Notes: generated from the sequence alone by a model not told the origin. 64,000 bases of DNA from Duganella sp. Root1480D1 (GCF_001427305.1 NZ_LMFZ01000001.1:521166-585165), one strand, 5' to 3'. Positions 16,412-25,670 are shown, counted from the stretch's first letter. Translations and numbers: made by a program.

Positions 16412-17451
16412 GCCGCGCGGCGTTCGACCAGCCGGCGCACGGGACCGGGCAGCCATTGGCGCAGGCTGGCACCAATCGCCGCCTCGCGGCGCTGCCAGAA
16501 CACGCCGGTCGCGATGATCGCGATGCCGATGGCTGTCAGGGCGACCGGGAACAGCAGGCTGTCGCGGAAAACGGTGTACGACAAGTGGCCCAGGTAGCCA
16601 GCCAGGCCAAAGCCGCCGAACACTGCAAACACACGGCGCGACAAGGCTGCACCGATGCCGATCATCAGGAGGTTGATCAGGCAGTAGACCAGCTTGCCGA
16701 ACTCGCTGCCGGAATCCATCGAAGACAGTGCGCCCCAGAACGTCAGTACCCCCCAGATATAGAGCCAGAACGCATAGTCCTTGCTGCTGCGGTTGCGCAA
16801 GTCGATCCACAGCGCGACCAGCGTCATGGCGATGCCGAATACCGCCGACATGACCTTGCCTTCATGGGAGAACAAGCTGTAATGGCCGAGCAGCATTTCG
16901 GTGACGTCCATGCTCATGTACCACAAGGTCACCGCCAACGGCATGACAGTGAACGGCATGCGGTAGCGCCACAACACCGCCGCCCCGGCGGCCAGCGTGG
17001 CCAGTTCCATCAGGATCCAGCGCCAGTCGATGTAGTAGTGGTAGTTGCGGTACGAACTGCCTGCGCCGCCGTCGGCCCACAGGCCAAGCATATGCTGCAG
17101 GCCATAGACCGCCAGCGGCACCAGCACGACCGCAAAGGCGGCAAGCACGCCGGCCGGCAGCAGCAGGCTGCGCGCGCGCAGCCATTCGACCGCGCCAAGG
17201 GCCGCCACCATATAGCAAATGGAAATGAACAGCAGGCCGGTGCCGCCAAAAGATTCCCAGCCCAGCGTCATGAACAGCGACATGGCGCCGATGGCGATCA
17301 GGCCGCCCAGGTAGTAAAGGATGTGCGCCGGCTTGAAGCCGGGCGTATGCTGCTCGCGCGCCACCAGGAACTGCCACAAGCGCCCAGCCTGGCCTTCATC
17401 CAGCAGGCCCTGGCCTGCCGCCTCGTCCAACATTGCGCGTGTCAGTTTCAT
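16408..17451 (-). CDS. Polytopic membrane protein (DUF2157-like)
   Basis: 347 residues. A cytoplasmic N-terminal helical part (MLDEAAGQGLLDEGQAGRLW) precedes about nine transmembrane helices, for example ILYYLGGLIAIGAMSLFMTL and LLFPVALTAIGIAIIATGVF. The N-terminal helix followed by many membrane helices fits DUF2157-like proteins; function is unknown. GGGAGA lies before ATG 17451. Coupled by ATGA with the downstream hydrolase, which suggests shared expression. Confidence 0.7.
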   Translation of the reverse strand: MKLTRAMLDEAAGQGLLDEGQAGRLWQFLVAREQHTPGFKPAHILYYLGGLIAIGAMSLFMTLGWESFGGTGLLFISICYMVAALGAVEWLRARSLLLPAGVLAAFAVVLVPLAVYGLQHMLGLWADGGAGSSYRNYHYYIDWRWILMELATLAAGAAVLWRYRMPFTVMPLAVTLWYMSMDVTEMLLGHYSLFSHEGKVMSAVFGIAMTLVALWIDLRNRSSKDYAFWLYIWGVLTFWGALSSMDSGSEFGKLVYCLINLLMIGIGAALSRRVFAVFGGFGLAGYLGHLSYTVFRDSLLFPVALTAIGIAIIATGVFWQRREAAIGASLRQWLPGPVRRLVERRAA

Positions 17452-17465
17452 TGCGTCTCCCGGTG

Positions 17466-19481
17466 TTAATGGCCTTTGAAGAATTCGATCACGTCCGCCG
17501 CTTCGCGCGTGCGCTTGAATGGCGGCAGGCTTTGCCAGATACGGCGGCCGTAAGGCTTGGAGATCACGCGCGGGTCGCACAGCATCAGCACACCGCGGTC
17601 GCCCTCGTCGCGAATCAGGCGGCCGGCGCCCTGCTTCAGGTTGATGATCGCTTCCGGCAAGGTGTGGCCCATGAAGCCGTTCAGGCCCTGGCGCTCCATC
17701 ACTTCGATACGCGCTGCCAGCACAGGATCGTCCGGCGGTGCGAAAGGCAGCTTGTCGATGATCACCAGCGACAGCGCCTCGCCGCGCACGTCCACCCCCT
17801 CCCAGAAGCTCTGCGAGCCAATCAGCACACCGTTGCCGGCCTTGCGGAACTGGTCCAGCAACTCGGTACGGCCACGGTCGCCCTGCACGAACAGCGGGAA
17901 TTTGAGGCCGCGCTTGTCGAATTCGTCGCGCAGGCGGTCGGCCGCGCGCTTGACGGCGCGCAGTGTGGTGCACAGCAGGAAGGTGCGGCCGCCGGCCGCT
18001 TCGATGACCGGCAGCGCCGCATCCAGCACGGCATCGGTGTAGCCCATCGAGTTCGGGTCCGGCAAGCCTTGCGGCACGTACAGGATGCCCTGTTCTTCAT
18101 AGTTGAACGGGCTAGGCCAGTTGCGCGCGACTTCGTTCTCCAGCCCCAGTTGCTTGGCGAAGTGGGTAAAGTCGTTTTTCACCGCCAGCGTGGCGGAGGT
18201 GAAGATCCAGCTGCGCGGCACGCCTTCGCGCTGGCCGTTGAAGATCGGCGCGATCGACAGCGGCGTCTTATGCAATTGCAGCGAGCTTTGGAAGGCCTCG
18301 ACCCAGAACACGGCTTCTTCGCCGGCAGCCACCTTGGCTTTCGGGTCGAATTTCCAGGCCTCCAGCTTGGCCGACAGCTCGTTGCCGCGCACGCGGCATT
18401 GTTCGATGGTCTCGGCGCGCTCGGCATTTTTTTCCAGCACGGCCACCATGTCGATCAGTTCGTCCTTGAGCGTCTGCAGCGCCGGGAAGAAATCGCTGGA
18501 CGGTGCGATTTGCGGCAGCGACATGCGCACGATGTCCTGCGTGAAGGTCAGGCGCAGGTCGCGCGCGGCTTTCTCCACCGGCGTGACGACCTTGGCCCAT
18601 TCGGCGCCGTCGCGCGCGTGGGCCAGGCCCTCGGCCAGCACGTCGCGGCACAATTCCAGGACGTGTGAAGTCGAAACGCTGTCGCCAAAGAACAACGTGG
18701 CGGTGTCGGGCAACTGGTGCGCCTCGTCGAAGATCACTGTATTCGCCGATGGCAGCAGTTCGGCCACGCCGGTGTCTTTCAGCGCCACGTCGGCAAAGAA
18801 CAGGTGGTGGTTGACCACCACCACGTCGGCCTGCTGCGCCTCGCGGCGCGCCTTCATCACGAAGCAGTCCTGGTAGTACTGGCACTCCTGCCCCATGCAA
18901 TTCTCGCGGGTCGACGTCACCAGGTTCCACACCAGGGCATTTTCCGGCACGCGCGCCAGTTCGGCCTTGTCGCCGGTGCTGGTCATCTTCAGGAAGCGCG
19001 AAATCTCGCGCAGGTAGCCGACGTCCTCGCGCGAGGTCATGCGACCGTTCTGCAGCGTGCGTTCCAGGTGGTAGTGGCACAGGTAGTTGGAGCGGCCCTT
19101 CAGCAGCGCGACCGACACCGGCGCCTGCAGCGCAGCGCGGATGGTCGGAATATCGCGCAGGAACAACTGGTCCTGCAGGTTCTTGGTACCGGTGGAGACG
19201 ATGGTCTTGCCGCCCCACAGCAGCGCCGGCACCAGGTAGGCGAAGGTCTTGCCGGTGCCGGTGCCCGCTTCGGCGATCAGGGTCTGTTGCTTGGCGATGG
19301 CGTCGGCAATCGCCTTGGCCATCTCGGTCTGCGATTTGCGTGGACGAAAACCGCCCACCGCCGGGCCCAGGGGGCCGCCGGGTCCAAACAGGCGCTCAAT
19401 ATCGGCGTCGTGCGCCCCCGGAGGAAAAACCGGATCGTTCGGCGCGCCGGGAGCGGCGGTCGGCTGTTGTGGATCTGTCAA
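17466..19481 (-). CDS. DinG/YoaA-type ATP-dependent DNA helicase
   Basis: 671 residues, superfamily 2 XPD-like helicase. Walker A is EAGTGTGKTFAYLVPALLWG. The iron-sulfur region includes Cys in NYLCHYHLERTL and CMGQECQYYQDCF. The DEAH box is VIFDEAHQLPD. Motifs V and VI are WEGVDVRGEALSLVIIDKLP and QGAGRLIRDEGDRGVLML. Such enzymes unwind DNA forks and R-loops in repair; YoaA also works with HolC. The start is uncertain: TTG at 19481 has no clear SD. It sits 14 bases before the membrane-protein gene on the same strand. Confidence 0.88.
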   Translation of the reverse strand: MTDPQQPTAAPGAPNDPVFPPGAHDADIERLFGPGGPLGPAVGGFRPRKSQTEMAKAIADAIAKQQTLIAEAGTGTGKTFAYLVPALLWGGKTIVSTGTKNLQDQLFLRDIPTIRAALQAPVSVALLKGRSNYLCHYHLERTLQNGRMTSREDVGYLREISRFLKMTSTGDKAELARVPENALVWNLVTSTRENCMGQECQYYQDCFVMKARREAQQADVVVVNHHLFFADVALKDTGVAELLPSANTVIFDEAHQLPDTATLFFGDSVSTSHVLELCRDVLAEGLAHARDGAEWAKVVTPVEKAARDLRLTFTQDIVRMSLPQIAPSSDFFPALQTLKDELIDMVAVLEKNAERAETIEQCRVRGNELSAKLEAWKFDPKAKVAAGEEAVFWVEAFQSSLQLHKTPLSIAPIFNGQREGVPRSWIFTSATLAVKNDFTHFAKQLGLENEVARNWPSPFNYEEQGILYVPQGLPDPNSMGYTDAVLDAALPVIEAAGGRTFLLCTTLRAVKRAADRLRDEFDKRGLKFPLFVQGDRGRTELLDQFRKAGNGVLIGSQSFWEGVDVRGEALSLVIIDKLPFAPPDDPVLAARIEVMERQGLNGFMGHTLPEAIINLKQGAGRLIRDEGDRGVLMLCDPRVISKPYGRRIWQSLPPFKRTREAADVIEFFKGH

Positions 19482-19507
19482 GTTCGTAGAAGAATGAATG
19501 GCCCTGC

Positions 19508-19708
19508 TCAGGCCGGTACATCGGGCACCAATTGCATTTTCAGCAGGGTGATATAGTCTTTCAATTGCAACTTACGCTTCTTGAGGCGTCGCAACTGAAG
19601 TTGATCGTGGTGACCATCCAGGGTCAACATTTCAATGACTGCATCCAAGTCGCGGTGTTCGACATCGAGCTCAACGATGCGACGCTGGATTTCTTCTTTG
19701 TTGATCAT
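19508..19708 (-). CDS. YdcH-family (DUF465) small protein
   Basis: 66 residues, MINKEEIQRRIVELDVEHRD followed by a Leu/Lys-rich helix (LQLRRLKKRKLQLKDYITLL). This is the DUF465/YdcH pattern, small helical coiled-coil proteins of unknown role. The ATG at 19708 is preferred to an upstream extension from 19798. It lies 26 bases before the DinG-like gene on the same strand and is divergent from the PP2C gene. Confidence 0.8.
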   Translation of the reverse strand: MINKEEIQRRIVELDVEHRDLDAVIEMLTLDGHHDQLQLRRLKKRKLQLKDYITLLKMQLVPDVPA

Positions 19709-19841
19709 ATGGAAAGTCTGGACGATTTCGATTAACGTTTGCTTACAGTTTCGTATGGACAACAGGCTATACTTGCAACAAAACTGCATACTGTGCATAG
19801 TTTAACTCAGGTAGTCATTGGAAAGAAGCTGTCAAGTCCCT

Positions 19842-20648
19842 ATGAGCACGTACAAGATCGAGGCGGGAACCGCACAACATATCGGTAGCCGGCCCCAACA
19901 AAATGACCGTGTCGCGCTGTTTACTGCGCAAAAAGCACCCGGCTATGTGCTGGCCGTGCTGGCCGATGGCATCAGCGGCGGCGCCACGGGTGCTGAACAA
20001 GTGCTGCACACGGCCAAGCAATTGTTTGACGAATACCGGGCGTCGGAGACCGTCCACCTGGCGCGGCTGGAAGAATTGCTGCGCGAAATCGCCCACGATG
20101 TGCACCAGATCCTCGTCATGGACCCGCGCACCGGCGCCAGCGAACCGCAATCGAGCATGGTACTGATGGTGCTGACGCCGGAACGCCAGGCCGTCTGGGC
20201 CGTCGTTGGCGATTCGCGCCTGTATCGTTTTGACAACAAGGAATGCCTGGCCCGCAGCAGCGATGCCGAATATGTCGCCCACCTGATGGAGCAGGAAAAC
20301 CTGCCGGAGGACGCGGCGCGCAAGCATCGCCAGGCCAAGTTGCTCAGCAATGCGCTGGGGAACAAGCATCGTGAACCGTATGTCACGTATGGCGTCCAGG
20401 AAGACCTGAAAGCCGGCAACGCATTCCTGCTTTGCTCGGACGGGCTGTGGTCCTACTTTGCGGACGTGGAACTGGCGAGCGCGATCGCCAAGAAATCGCC
20501 GCGCGAAGCGGCCGAACTGCTGATCAACAAGGCGCGCGAACGTGCGCAGGGCAAGGGCGACAACTGCTCGATGGCGATCATCAAGCTGGTCGCCCCGCCG
20601 AAAGAGAAGGCCAACTACACGGTGCAGAAGCTGCGTAAAGCCGTTTAA
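19842..20648 (+). CDS. PP2C-family Ser/Thr phosphatase
   Basis: 268 residues. PPM/PP2C motifs are visible: AQHIGSRPQQNDRVALF (N-terminal metal Asp), VLAVLADGISGGATGAE (metal Asp-Gly), VWAVVGDSRLYRF, FLLCSDGLWSY (Asp-Gly) and GKGDNCSMAII (final Asp-Asn). All metal-binding Asp positions are present, so it should be active. It dephosphorylates Ser/Thr residues, usually opposite a Hanks-type kinase. The nearest kinase is the LRR-kinase gene over 10 kb away, so pairing is not implied. The SD is weak; ATG 19842 is preferred over TTG 19818. Confidence 0.85.
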   Translation: MSTYKIEAGTAQHIGSRPQQNDRVALFTAQKAPGYVLAVLADGISGGATGAEQVLHTAKQLFDEYRASETVHLARLEELLREIAHDVHQILVMDPRTGASEPQSSMVLMVLTPERQAVWAVVGDSRLYRFDNKECLARSSDAEYVAHLMEQENLPEDAARKHRQAKLLSNALGNKHREPYVTYGVQEDLKAGNAFLLCSDGLWSYFADVELASAIAKKSPREAAELLINKARERAQGKGDNCSMAIIKLVAPPKEKANYTVQKLRKAV

Positions 20649-21346
20649 GGCTTTTTCGCGGCTTCGGCCTTGGCGGCGGCTTCGGCTTTCGCAGCTTCGG
20701 CCTTCTGCTCCTCGGCGGCACGGCGCTTCTTCTCATCCTTTTCGGCCACCTTGGCCTTGACTTCCGCCTGCCGCTTTTCCGATTCGACTTTCTTGCGCTC
20801 GAACTCCGCCGCCTTGGCTGCGCGTCTTGGTGCGGCAGCGGTTTCCTGTGCGGCGCGCGCCTTTTCGCGGGCGTCATGCTCCGCCTGGCGCTGCTGCACC
20901 GATACGGCAGCCGGTTTTGGCGCCGGCTTCAGTTCAGGATTCGCCTTTGGCGGCTTCGGATGGGCAGCGTTGTAGGCTGCTTCGGCGGCATCCTTCCGGG
21001 CACGGTCTTCCAGTTCACGGTCGCGCACTTCCACAGAACTGCGGCGCTTGAAATAGTTGGCTTCCACCTCCACCGCGCGCAGTTCGGCCAGTCGCAGGCG
21101 GCGCTGCTCCTTGGCCTTGTCGATGCAGGCATTGACGAAGAACTTGTCGTAGCAAAGCGCTTCGCTGGCGTTGAATTCCGCCTCCACCACTTCGCGGTCC
21201 TTCTTCACTTGCACCAGGCGCGCGTCGGCCTGCTCGATCGAGTGGGTTTCGGGGATGCGCGGCGCGCCAATCGTTGCCGGGCGGCCGATGTCCTGCGCCA
21301 GCACGGCGCTTGGCAGCAGCATGGCCAGCCAGATCCAGTTCTTCAA
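20645..21346 (-). CDS. Secreted coiled-coil protein rich in Ala, Lys and Glu
   Basis: 233 residues from a TTG start. The signal peptide (NWIWLAMLLPSAVLAQ) is followed by a Cys-containing segment (SEALCYDKFFVNACID) and then a long charged helix with repeats such as AAEEQKAEAAKAEAAAKA. SD AAGGAG lies six bases before TTG 21346. An open frame extending to 21466 has no signal peptide at its start. Probably periplasmic, function unknown. Convergent with the PP2C gene, overlapping by four bases, and 13 bases downstream of zapE. Confidence 0.68.
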   Translation of the reverse strand: MKNWIWLAMLLPSAVLAQDIGRPATIGAPRIPETHSIEQADARLVQVKKDREVVEAEFNASEALCYDKFFVNACIDKAKEQRRLRLAELRAVEVEANYFKRRSSVEVRDRELEDRARKDAAEAAYNAAHPKPPKANPELKPAPKPAAVSVQQRQAEHDAREKARAAQETAAAPRRAAKAAEFERKKVESEKRQAEVKAKVAEKDEKKRRAAEEQKAEAAKAEAAAKAEAAKKP

Positions 21347-21359
21347 ATTTTTCTCCTTG

Positions 21360-22457
21360 TCAGGACAGCTTTTCGGCGGCGCCGCGCTGCTCCTTTTCCA
21401 TATACTCGCGCGATTGCATCTCGACGATGCGCGACACTGTGCGGTGGAATTCGTTGGACAGCACACCGGAGGTGTACAGTTCTTCCGGCTCCACTTCGGC
21501 CGACATGATCAGTTTGACCTTCTGGTCATAGAACACGTCGATCAGCCAGGTGAAGCGGCGCGCTTCGGACGATTGTCCGGCCGACATCATCGGAATACCG
21601 GACAATATCACGGTATGGAAGCGGCTGGCGATTTCCAGGTAATCATTCTGCGAGCGTGGCCCGCCGCACAGCGTGGCGAAGTCGAACCAGATAATGGTGC
21701 CGGCGCGGCGCAGGGCTTTCAGCTCGCGGCCTTCCACATGGATGCGCGGGTCTTCGTCCGACGTTTCGGCCACGCGCGCGAAAGCTTCGCGCAACTGGTG
21801 GTCGGTGTTGGCGTTGAGCGGCGTGTAATAGGCATCGACCTGCTCCAGCGCACGGCCGCGGTAATCAACGCCGGCGTCGACGTTCAGCACGTCCATCTTT
21901 TCCTTCAGCAGGGCGATGGTAGGCAGGATGCGGTCGCGGTGCAGGCCGTCCGGGTACAGCGTGGACGGCTCGTAATTCGAGGTCATGATGAAGGACACGC
22001 CGTTGTCGTACAGCGCCTTCATCAGGTTGTACAGGATCATGGCGTCGGCCACGTCCGATACGTGGAATTCATCGAAGCAGATCAGGCGGTATTTCTTGGC
22101 AATCCGTTTTGCCACTTCGTCCAGCGGATCCTCCACGCCGCGCAGCTCGTCGAGCTGCATGTGGACATCGCGCATGAATTCGTGGAAGTGCAGGCGCGTT
22201 TTGCGCACCAGCGGAATCACCGAATAGAACGAATCCATCAGGAAGGACTTGCCGCGCCCTACCCCGCCCCACATGTACACTCCCCGCGGAGGCGTCGGGC
22301 GGTTGATCAGGCGTTTGAAGGAATTCGAGCGCTGGGCCTTGTACTCGACCCATTCGTCATAGCACTGCTGCAGACGGTCGACGGCGCGCTGTTGTGCGGC
22401 GTCGGCTTTGAAGTCGCGCTGCGTGAGCGCGTGCTGGTAAAACTCTTGGACGTTCAT
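21360..22457 (-). CDS. zapE: Cell division ATPase ZapE (AFG1-like)
   Basis: 365 residues. Walker A is GVGRGKSFLMDSFY, with a preceding PPRGVYMWGG. Walker B is ICFDEFHVSDVADAMIL, and sensor-1 region TSNYEPSTLYPDGL follows. These are the AFG1/ZapE signatures; ZapE destabilises FtsZ bundles during constriction. ATG 22457 (MNVQEFYQHALTQ) is used, since upstream frame runs into the intergenic repeat. Located downstream of lpdA on minus, separated by the repeat at 22466-22569. Confidence 0.93.
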   Translation of the reverse strand: MNVQEFYQHALTQRDFKADAAQQRAVDRLQQCYDEWVEYKAQRSNSFKRLINRPTPPRGVYMWGGVGRGKSFLMDSFYSVIPLVRKTRLHFHEFMRDVHMQLDELRGVEDPLDEVAKRIAKKYRLICFDEFHVSDVADAMILYNLMKALYDNGVSFIMTSNYEPSTLYPDGLHRDRILPTIALLKEKMDVLNVDAGVDYRGRALEQVDAYYTPLNANTDHQLREAFARVAETSDEDPRIHVEGRELKALRRAGTIIWFDFATLCGGPRSQNDYLEIASRFHTVILSGIPMMSAGQSSEARRFTWLIDVFYDQKVKLIMSAEVEPEELYTSGVLSNEFHRTVSRIVEMQSREYMEKEQRGAAEKLS

Positions 22458-22465
22458 TATTTTTT

Positions 22466-22569
22466 TAAACCGGTAAACCAGTGTCAGACCCACGGGGTCT
22501 GACACTTGGCCTGCGGCTGTCGCGGATCGGTGTCTGACCCTGCGGGTCAGACACCGGGGTACCGGTTTA
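22466..22569. repeat. Stop-anchored intergenic repeat between lpdA and zapE
   Basis: Outer arms TAAACCGGTA (22466-22475) and TACCGGTTTA (22560-22569). Inner hairpin 1 is AGTGTCAGACCC/GGGTCTGACACT (22480-22506). Inner hairpin 2 is CGGTGTCTGACCC, TGC, GGGTCAGACACCG (22528-22556), identical to the second hairpin at 3179-3207. The lpdA TAA is the TTA at 22567-22569, so the element begins exactly at the stop codon. Confidence 0.85.
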
Positions 22570-24000
22570 GAAGTTCAGCGTGCGCTTATCAACAGCCAGC
22601 GCTGCTTCCTTGGTCGCTTCGGACAGCGATGGGTGTGCGTGGCAGATGCGCGCGATGTCTTCGGCCGAAGCCTTGAACTCCATCGCCACCACCGCTTCGG
22701 AGATCAGCTCAGAAGCCATCGGGCCAACAATGTGCACGCCCAGGATCTCGTCGGTAGCTGCATCGGCCAGGAACTTCACCATGCCGTTGGTATCGCCCAG
22801 CGCACGTGCGCGGCCGTTTGCCAGGAATGGGAAGGTACCGGCTTTGTAGGCCACGCCTTCAGCCTTCAGCTGCTGCTCGGTCTTGCCCACGGAAGCGATT
22901 TCCGGGTGGGTGTAGATAACGGACGGCAGGGTGTTGAAGTTGGTGTGGCCATGCTGGCCGGCGATGCGCTCAGCCACGGCAACCGCTTCTTCTTCCGCCT
23001 TGTGCGCCAGCATCGGGCCGCGTACCACGTCGCCGATTGCCCATACGTTCGGCAGGTTGGTCTTGCAGTCTTCGTCCACGGTAATCATGCCGCGCTCGTC
23101 GACAGCCAGGCCCACTTTGTCGGCGCCCAGGCCGATGGTGTTGGCGGTACGGCCGATCGACACGATCAGCTTGTCGAAGGTTGCCTTCTGCGCTTCGCCC
23201 TTGGCGTCGGTGTATTCAACGGTGACGTTGTTCTTGCCCGCTTCGACCTTGGTGATCTTGCAGGACAGGTTGATCGACAGGCCTTGCTTGACCAGCAGCT
23301 TGTGCGCTTCCTTGGCGATTTGCTCGTCGACTGCGCCCAGGAAGGTCGGCAGGCCTTCCAGCACGGTCACTTCGGAACCCAGGCGGCGCCATACGGAGCC
23401 CAGTTCCAGGCCGATCACGCCGGCGCCGATCACGCCCAGCTTGGCCGGAACGGTTTCGATGTTCAGGGCACCGGTGTTCGACAGGATCAGCTTCTCGTCG
23501 AACGGTGCGCCTGGCAGTGCGCGTGGGTTGGAGCCGGTCGCAACGATGATCTGCTTGCCGGTGATGGTCTCGGTGGTCTGGCCCGAAATGGCGATCGGGT
23601 AGCCTTCAGCACCAGCGGCGCCGGCGAATGCGCCACGGCCGTGGAAGAAGGTGACCTTGTTCTTCTTGAACAGGAACAGGATGCCGTCGTTGTTTTGCTT
23701 AACAACGGTGTTCTTGCGCTTCAGCATCTGGCCGACGTCGAAGGACAGGCCTTGCACGTTGATGCCGTGCTCTTTGAAGCCGTGCGATGCGTGGTCGAAA
23801 TGTTCGGACGATTGCAGCAGCGCTTTCGATGGGATGCAGCCCACGTTGGTGCAGGTGCCGCCTGGGGCTGGCTTGCCGGCGTCGTTGCTCCATTCGTCGA
23901 TACAGGCTACGGCGAAGCCCAGTTGCGCTGCGCGGATGGCGGCGATGTAACCGCCAGGACCGGCGCCGATAACTACTACGTCAAATTGTTTGTTGCTCAT
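22567..24000 (-). CDS. lpdA: Dihydrolipoyl dehydrogenase (E3 subunit)
   Basis: 477 residues. FAD motif VVVIGAGPGGYIAAIRAAQL, redox-active pair GGTCTNVGCIPSK (Cys50, Cys55), NAD domain LGVIGAGVIGLELGSVW, and the C-terminal active-site His-Glu in CHAHPSLSEATKEA. It reoxidises the dihydrolipoyl arm of the 2-oxoglutarate dehydrogenase complex and passes electrons to NAD+. The sucA-sucB-(SHOCT/PspC)-lpdA order supports the OGDH E3 role. ATG 24000 is chosen with MSNKQFDVVV; the earlier in-frame methionine adds only MGKD. Confidence 0.97.
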   Translation of the reverse strand: MSNKQFDVVVIGAGPGGYIAAIRAAQLGFAVACIDEWSNDAGKPAPGGTCTNVGCIPSKALLQSSEHFDHASHGFKEHGINVQGLSFDVGQMLKRKNTVVKQNNDGILFLFKKNKVTFFHGRGAFAGAAGAEGYPIAISGQTTETITGKQIIVATGSNPRALPGAPFDEKLILSNTGALNIETVPAKLGVIGAGVIGLELGSVWRRLGSEVTVLEGLPTFLGAVDEQIAKEAHKLLVKQGLSINLSCKITKVEAGKNNVTVEYTDAKGEAQKATFDKLIVSIGRTANTIGLGADKVGLAVDERGMITVDEDCKTNLPNVWAIGDVVRGPMLAHKAEEEAVAVAERIAGQHGHTNFNTLPSVIYTHPEIASVGKTEQQLKAEGVAYKAGTFPFLANGRARALGDTNGMVKFLADAATDEILGVHIVGPMASELISEAVVAMEFKASAEDIARICHAHPSLSEATKEAALAVDKRTLNF

Positions 24001-24012
24001 GTCTTTTCCCAA

Positions 24013-24342
24013 TCATTGGTCGTCCGCAGGGACGAAAATCCACATAAGGATGTAAATCAGCCCGCCGAAGCCGAGGCATGTCGCGACCAGAACGAAGATC
24101 AGGCGCCAGATCCAGGACTCGATGCCGGACTGCCTGGCAATGCCGCCGCACACGCCGCCAAGCCAGCGGTCGGTGGTGGAGCGGCGCAGCTTGCCGACTT
24201 CGGCAGCGAAGTCGCCGCCTGGCTGTTGGCTGGCACCGCCGCCTTGCAGCAGCTTTTCCTTGGCACGGGCGAATTCTTCATCGCTCAGCGCACCGGCCTG
24301 GTGCAACTCGTGCAGACGCTTCAGTTCTTCGGAGACGCTCAT
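24013..24342 (-). CDS. SHOCT plus PspC-like small membrane protein
   Basis: 109 residues. An N-terminal SHOCT-like helix pair (LKRLHELHQAGALSDEEFAR) is followed by a Gly/Gln linker, a PspC motif (RWLGGVCGGIARQSGIESWI) and a membrane segment (LIFVLVATCLGFGGLIYILM). PspC domains occur in phage-shock membrane-stress sensors. It sits between sucB and lpdA in an otherwise metabolic operon, 12 bases before lpdA. Start ATG 24342; upstream frame is repeat sequence. No other psp genes are nearby. Confidence 0.82.
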   Translation of the reverse strand: MSVSEELKRLHELHQAGALSDEEFARAKEKLLQGGGASQQPGGDFAAEVGKLRRSTTDRWLGGVCGGIARQSGIESWIWRLIFVLVATCLGFGGLIYILMWIFVPADDQ

Positions 24343-24362
24343 GTGACTCCCTTCGGATTTTT

Positions 24363-24434
24363 TAAACCGGTAAACCAGTGTCAGACCCGCAGGGTCTGAC
24401 ACTAACCGGTAACAGACACCGGTTTACCGGTTTA
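24363..24434. repeat. Stop-anchored intergenic repeat between sucB and the PspC gene
   Basis: Outer arms TAAACCGGTA (24363-24372) and TACCGGTTTA (24425-24434). One full hairpin AGTGTCAGACCC, GCA, GGGTCTGACACT (24377-24403); the second copy is reduced to ACCGGTAACAGACACCGGT-type remnants. The sucB TAA is the TTA at 24432-24434. Confidence 0.82.
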
Positions 24435-25670
24435 CAGGTCCAGCAGCAGGCGTGCCGGATCTTCCAGGGCTTCCTTCATTGCCACCAGGCCCAGGACAGC
24501 TTCGCGGCCGTCGATGATGCGGTGGTCGTAGGACATCGCCAGGTAGTTCATTGGGCGAATCACGATCTGGCCGTCAACGACAACAGCGCGGTCCTTGGTG
24601 GCGTGCACGCCCAGGATTGCCGATTGTGGTGGGTTGATGATCGGGGTCGACAGCATGGAGCCGAAGGTACCGCCGTTCGAGATGGAGAAGGTACCGCCGG
24701 TCAGGTCTTCCAGGGTCAGCTTGCCTTCTTTGGCTTTCGCGCCGAATTCGCCGATCTTCTTCTCGATCTCGGCGATGCTCATCTGGTCTGCGTTGCGCAG
24801 GATAGGCACTACCAGGCCGCGTGGCGAGCCCACGGCGATACCGATGTCGAAGTAGCCGTGGTAGACGATGTTGTTGCCGTCAACCGAAGCGTTCAGGATC
24901 GGGTACTTCTTCAGCGCGTGCACAGCGGCCTTGACGAAGAAGGACATGAAGCCCAGCTTGACGCCGTGTTCTTTCTCGAACTTGTCCTTGTACTTGTTAC
25001 GCAGGTCCATGACCGGCTTCATGTCCACTTCGTTGAAAGTGGTCAGGATGGCGTTGGTGGATTGCGATTCAACCAGGCGCTCGGCGATACGTGCACGCAG
25101 GCGGCTCATTGGCACGCGCTCTTCCGGACGGTCGCCCAGGTTGGCGGCTGCTGGAGCGGCAACCTTCTGCAGTTGCGCCTTAGGGGCGGCTGGTGCCAGC
25201 GGAGCTGGAGCGGCTGGTTTCGGTGCAGCGGCTGCAGCCAGGGCATCGCCCTTGGTCACGCGGCCGTCTTTGCCGGAACCGGCTACGTCGGAAGCGGCGA
25301 TGCCGGCTTCGGACAGGATCTTGGCCGCGGCTGGCATGGCAACGCCGGACTTGTCGGCGGCAGCGGCTGGAGCGGCAGCGGCTGGAGCAGCGGCAGCAGC
25401 AGGAGCCGATGGGGTTGCGCCGGCAGCAGCTTCGGTATCGATGATGGCGATCACTTCGCCGGCCACCACGGTGGCGCCGTCGGCCTTGATCACTTGCACA
25501 ACCACGCCTGCGGCTGGTGCTGGCAGTTCCAGGACAACCTTGTCGGTCTCGATGTCGATCATGTTTTCGTCGCGGGCCACTGCCTCGCCGACTTTCTTGT
25601 GCCAGGCCAGCAGGGTCGCTTCAGCGACGGATTCCGACAGTTGAGGAACTTTAACTTCGATTTGTGCCAT
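24432..25670 (-). CDS. sucB: Dihydrolipoyllysine succinyltransferase (E2 of OGDH)
   Basis: 412 residues. The lipoyl domain has the modified lysine in [15 protein letters not shown] (Lys44). An Ala/Pro-rich linker leads to the E3-binding domain ([20 protein letters not shown]). The catalytic domain ends in [13 protein letters not shown] with the active-site His. It transfers succinyl groups from the E1-bound intermediate to CoA. Directly follows sucA (74-base gap). ATG 25670 with [14 protein letters not shown] is the expected N-terminus. Known as odhB in many betaproteobacteria. Confidence 0.97.
   Translation of the reverse strand: MAQIEVKVPQLSESVAEATLLAWHKKVGEAVARDENMIDIETDKVVLELPAPAAGVVVQVIKADGATVVAGEVIAIIDTEAAAGATPSAPAAAAAPAAAAPAAAADKSGVAMPAAAKILSEAGIAASDVAGSGKDGRVTKGDALAAAAAPKPAAPAPLAPAAPKAQLQKVAAPAAANLGDRPEERVPMSRLRARIAERLVESQSTNAILTTFNEVDMKPVMDLRNKYKDKFEKEHGVKLGFMSFFVKAAVHALKKYPILNASVDGNNIVYHGYFDIGIAVGSPRGLVVPILRNADQMSIAEIEKKIGEFGAKAKEGKLTLEDLTGGTFSISNGGTFGSMLSTPIINPPQSAILGVHATKDRAVVVDGQIVIRPMNYLAMSYDHRIIDGREAVLGLVAMKEALEDPARLLLDL

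Noticed and set aside
15847..16810. Upstream extension of the membrane-anchored hydrolase frame
   Set aside because: The ATGA overlap at 16408-16411 and the hydrophobic anchor set the start; the extension is antiphase to the membrane-protein gene.
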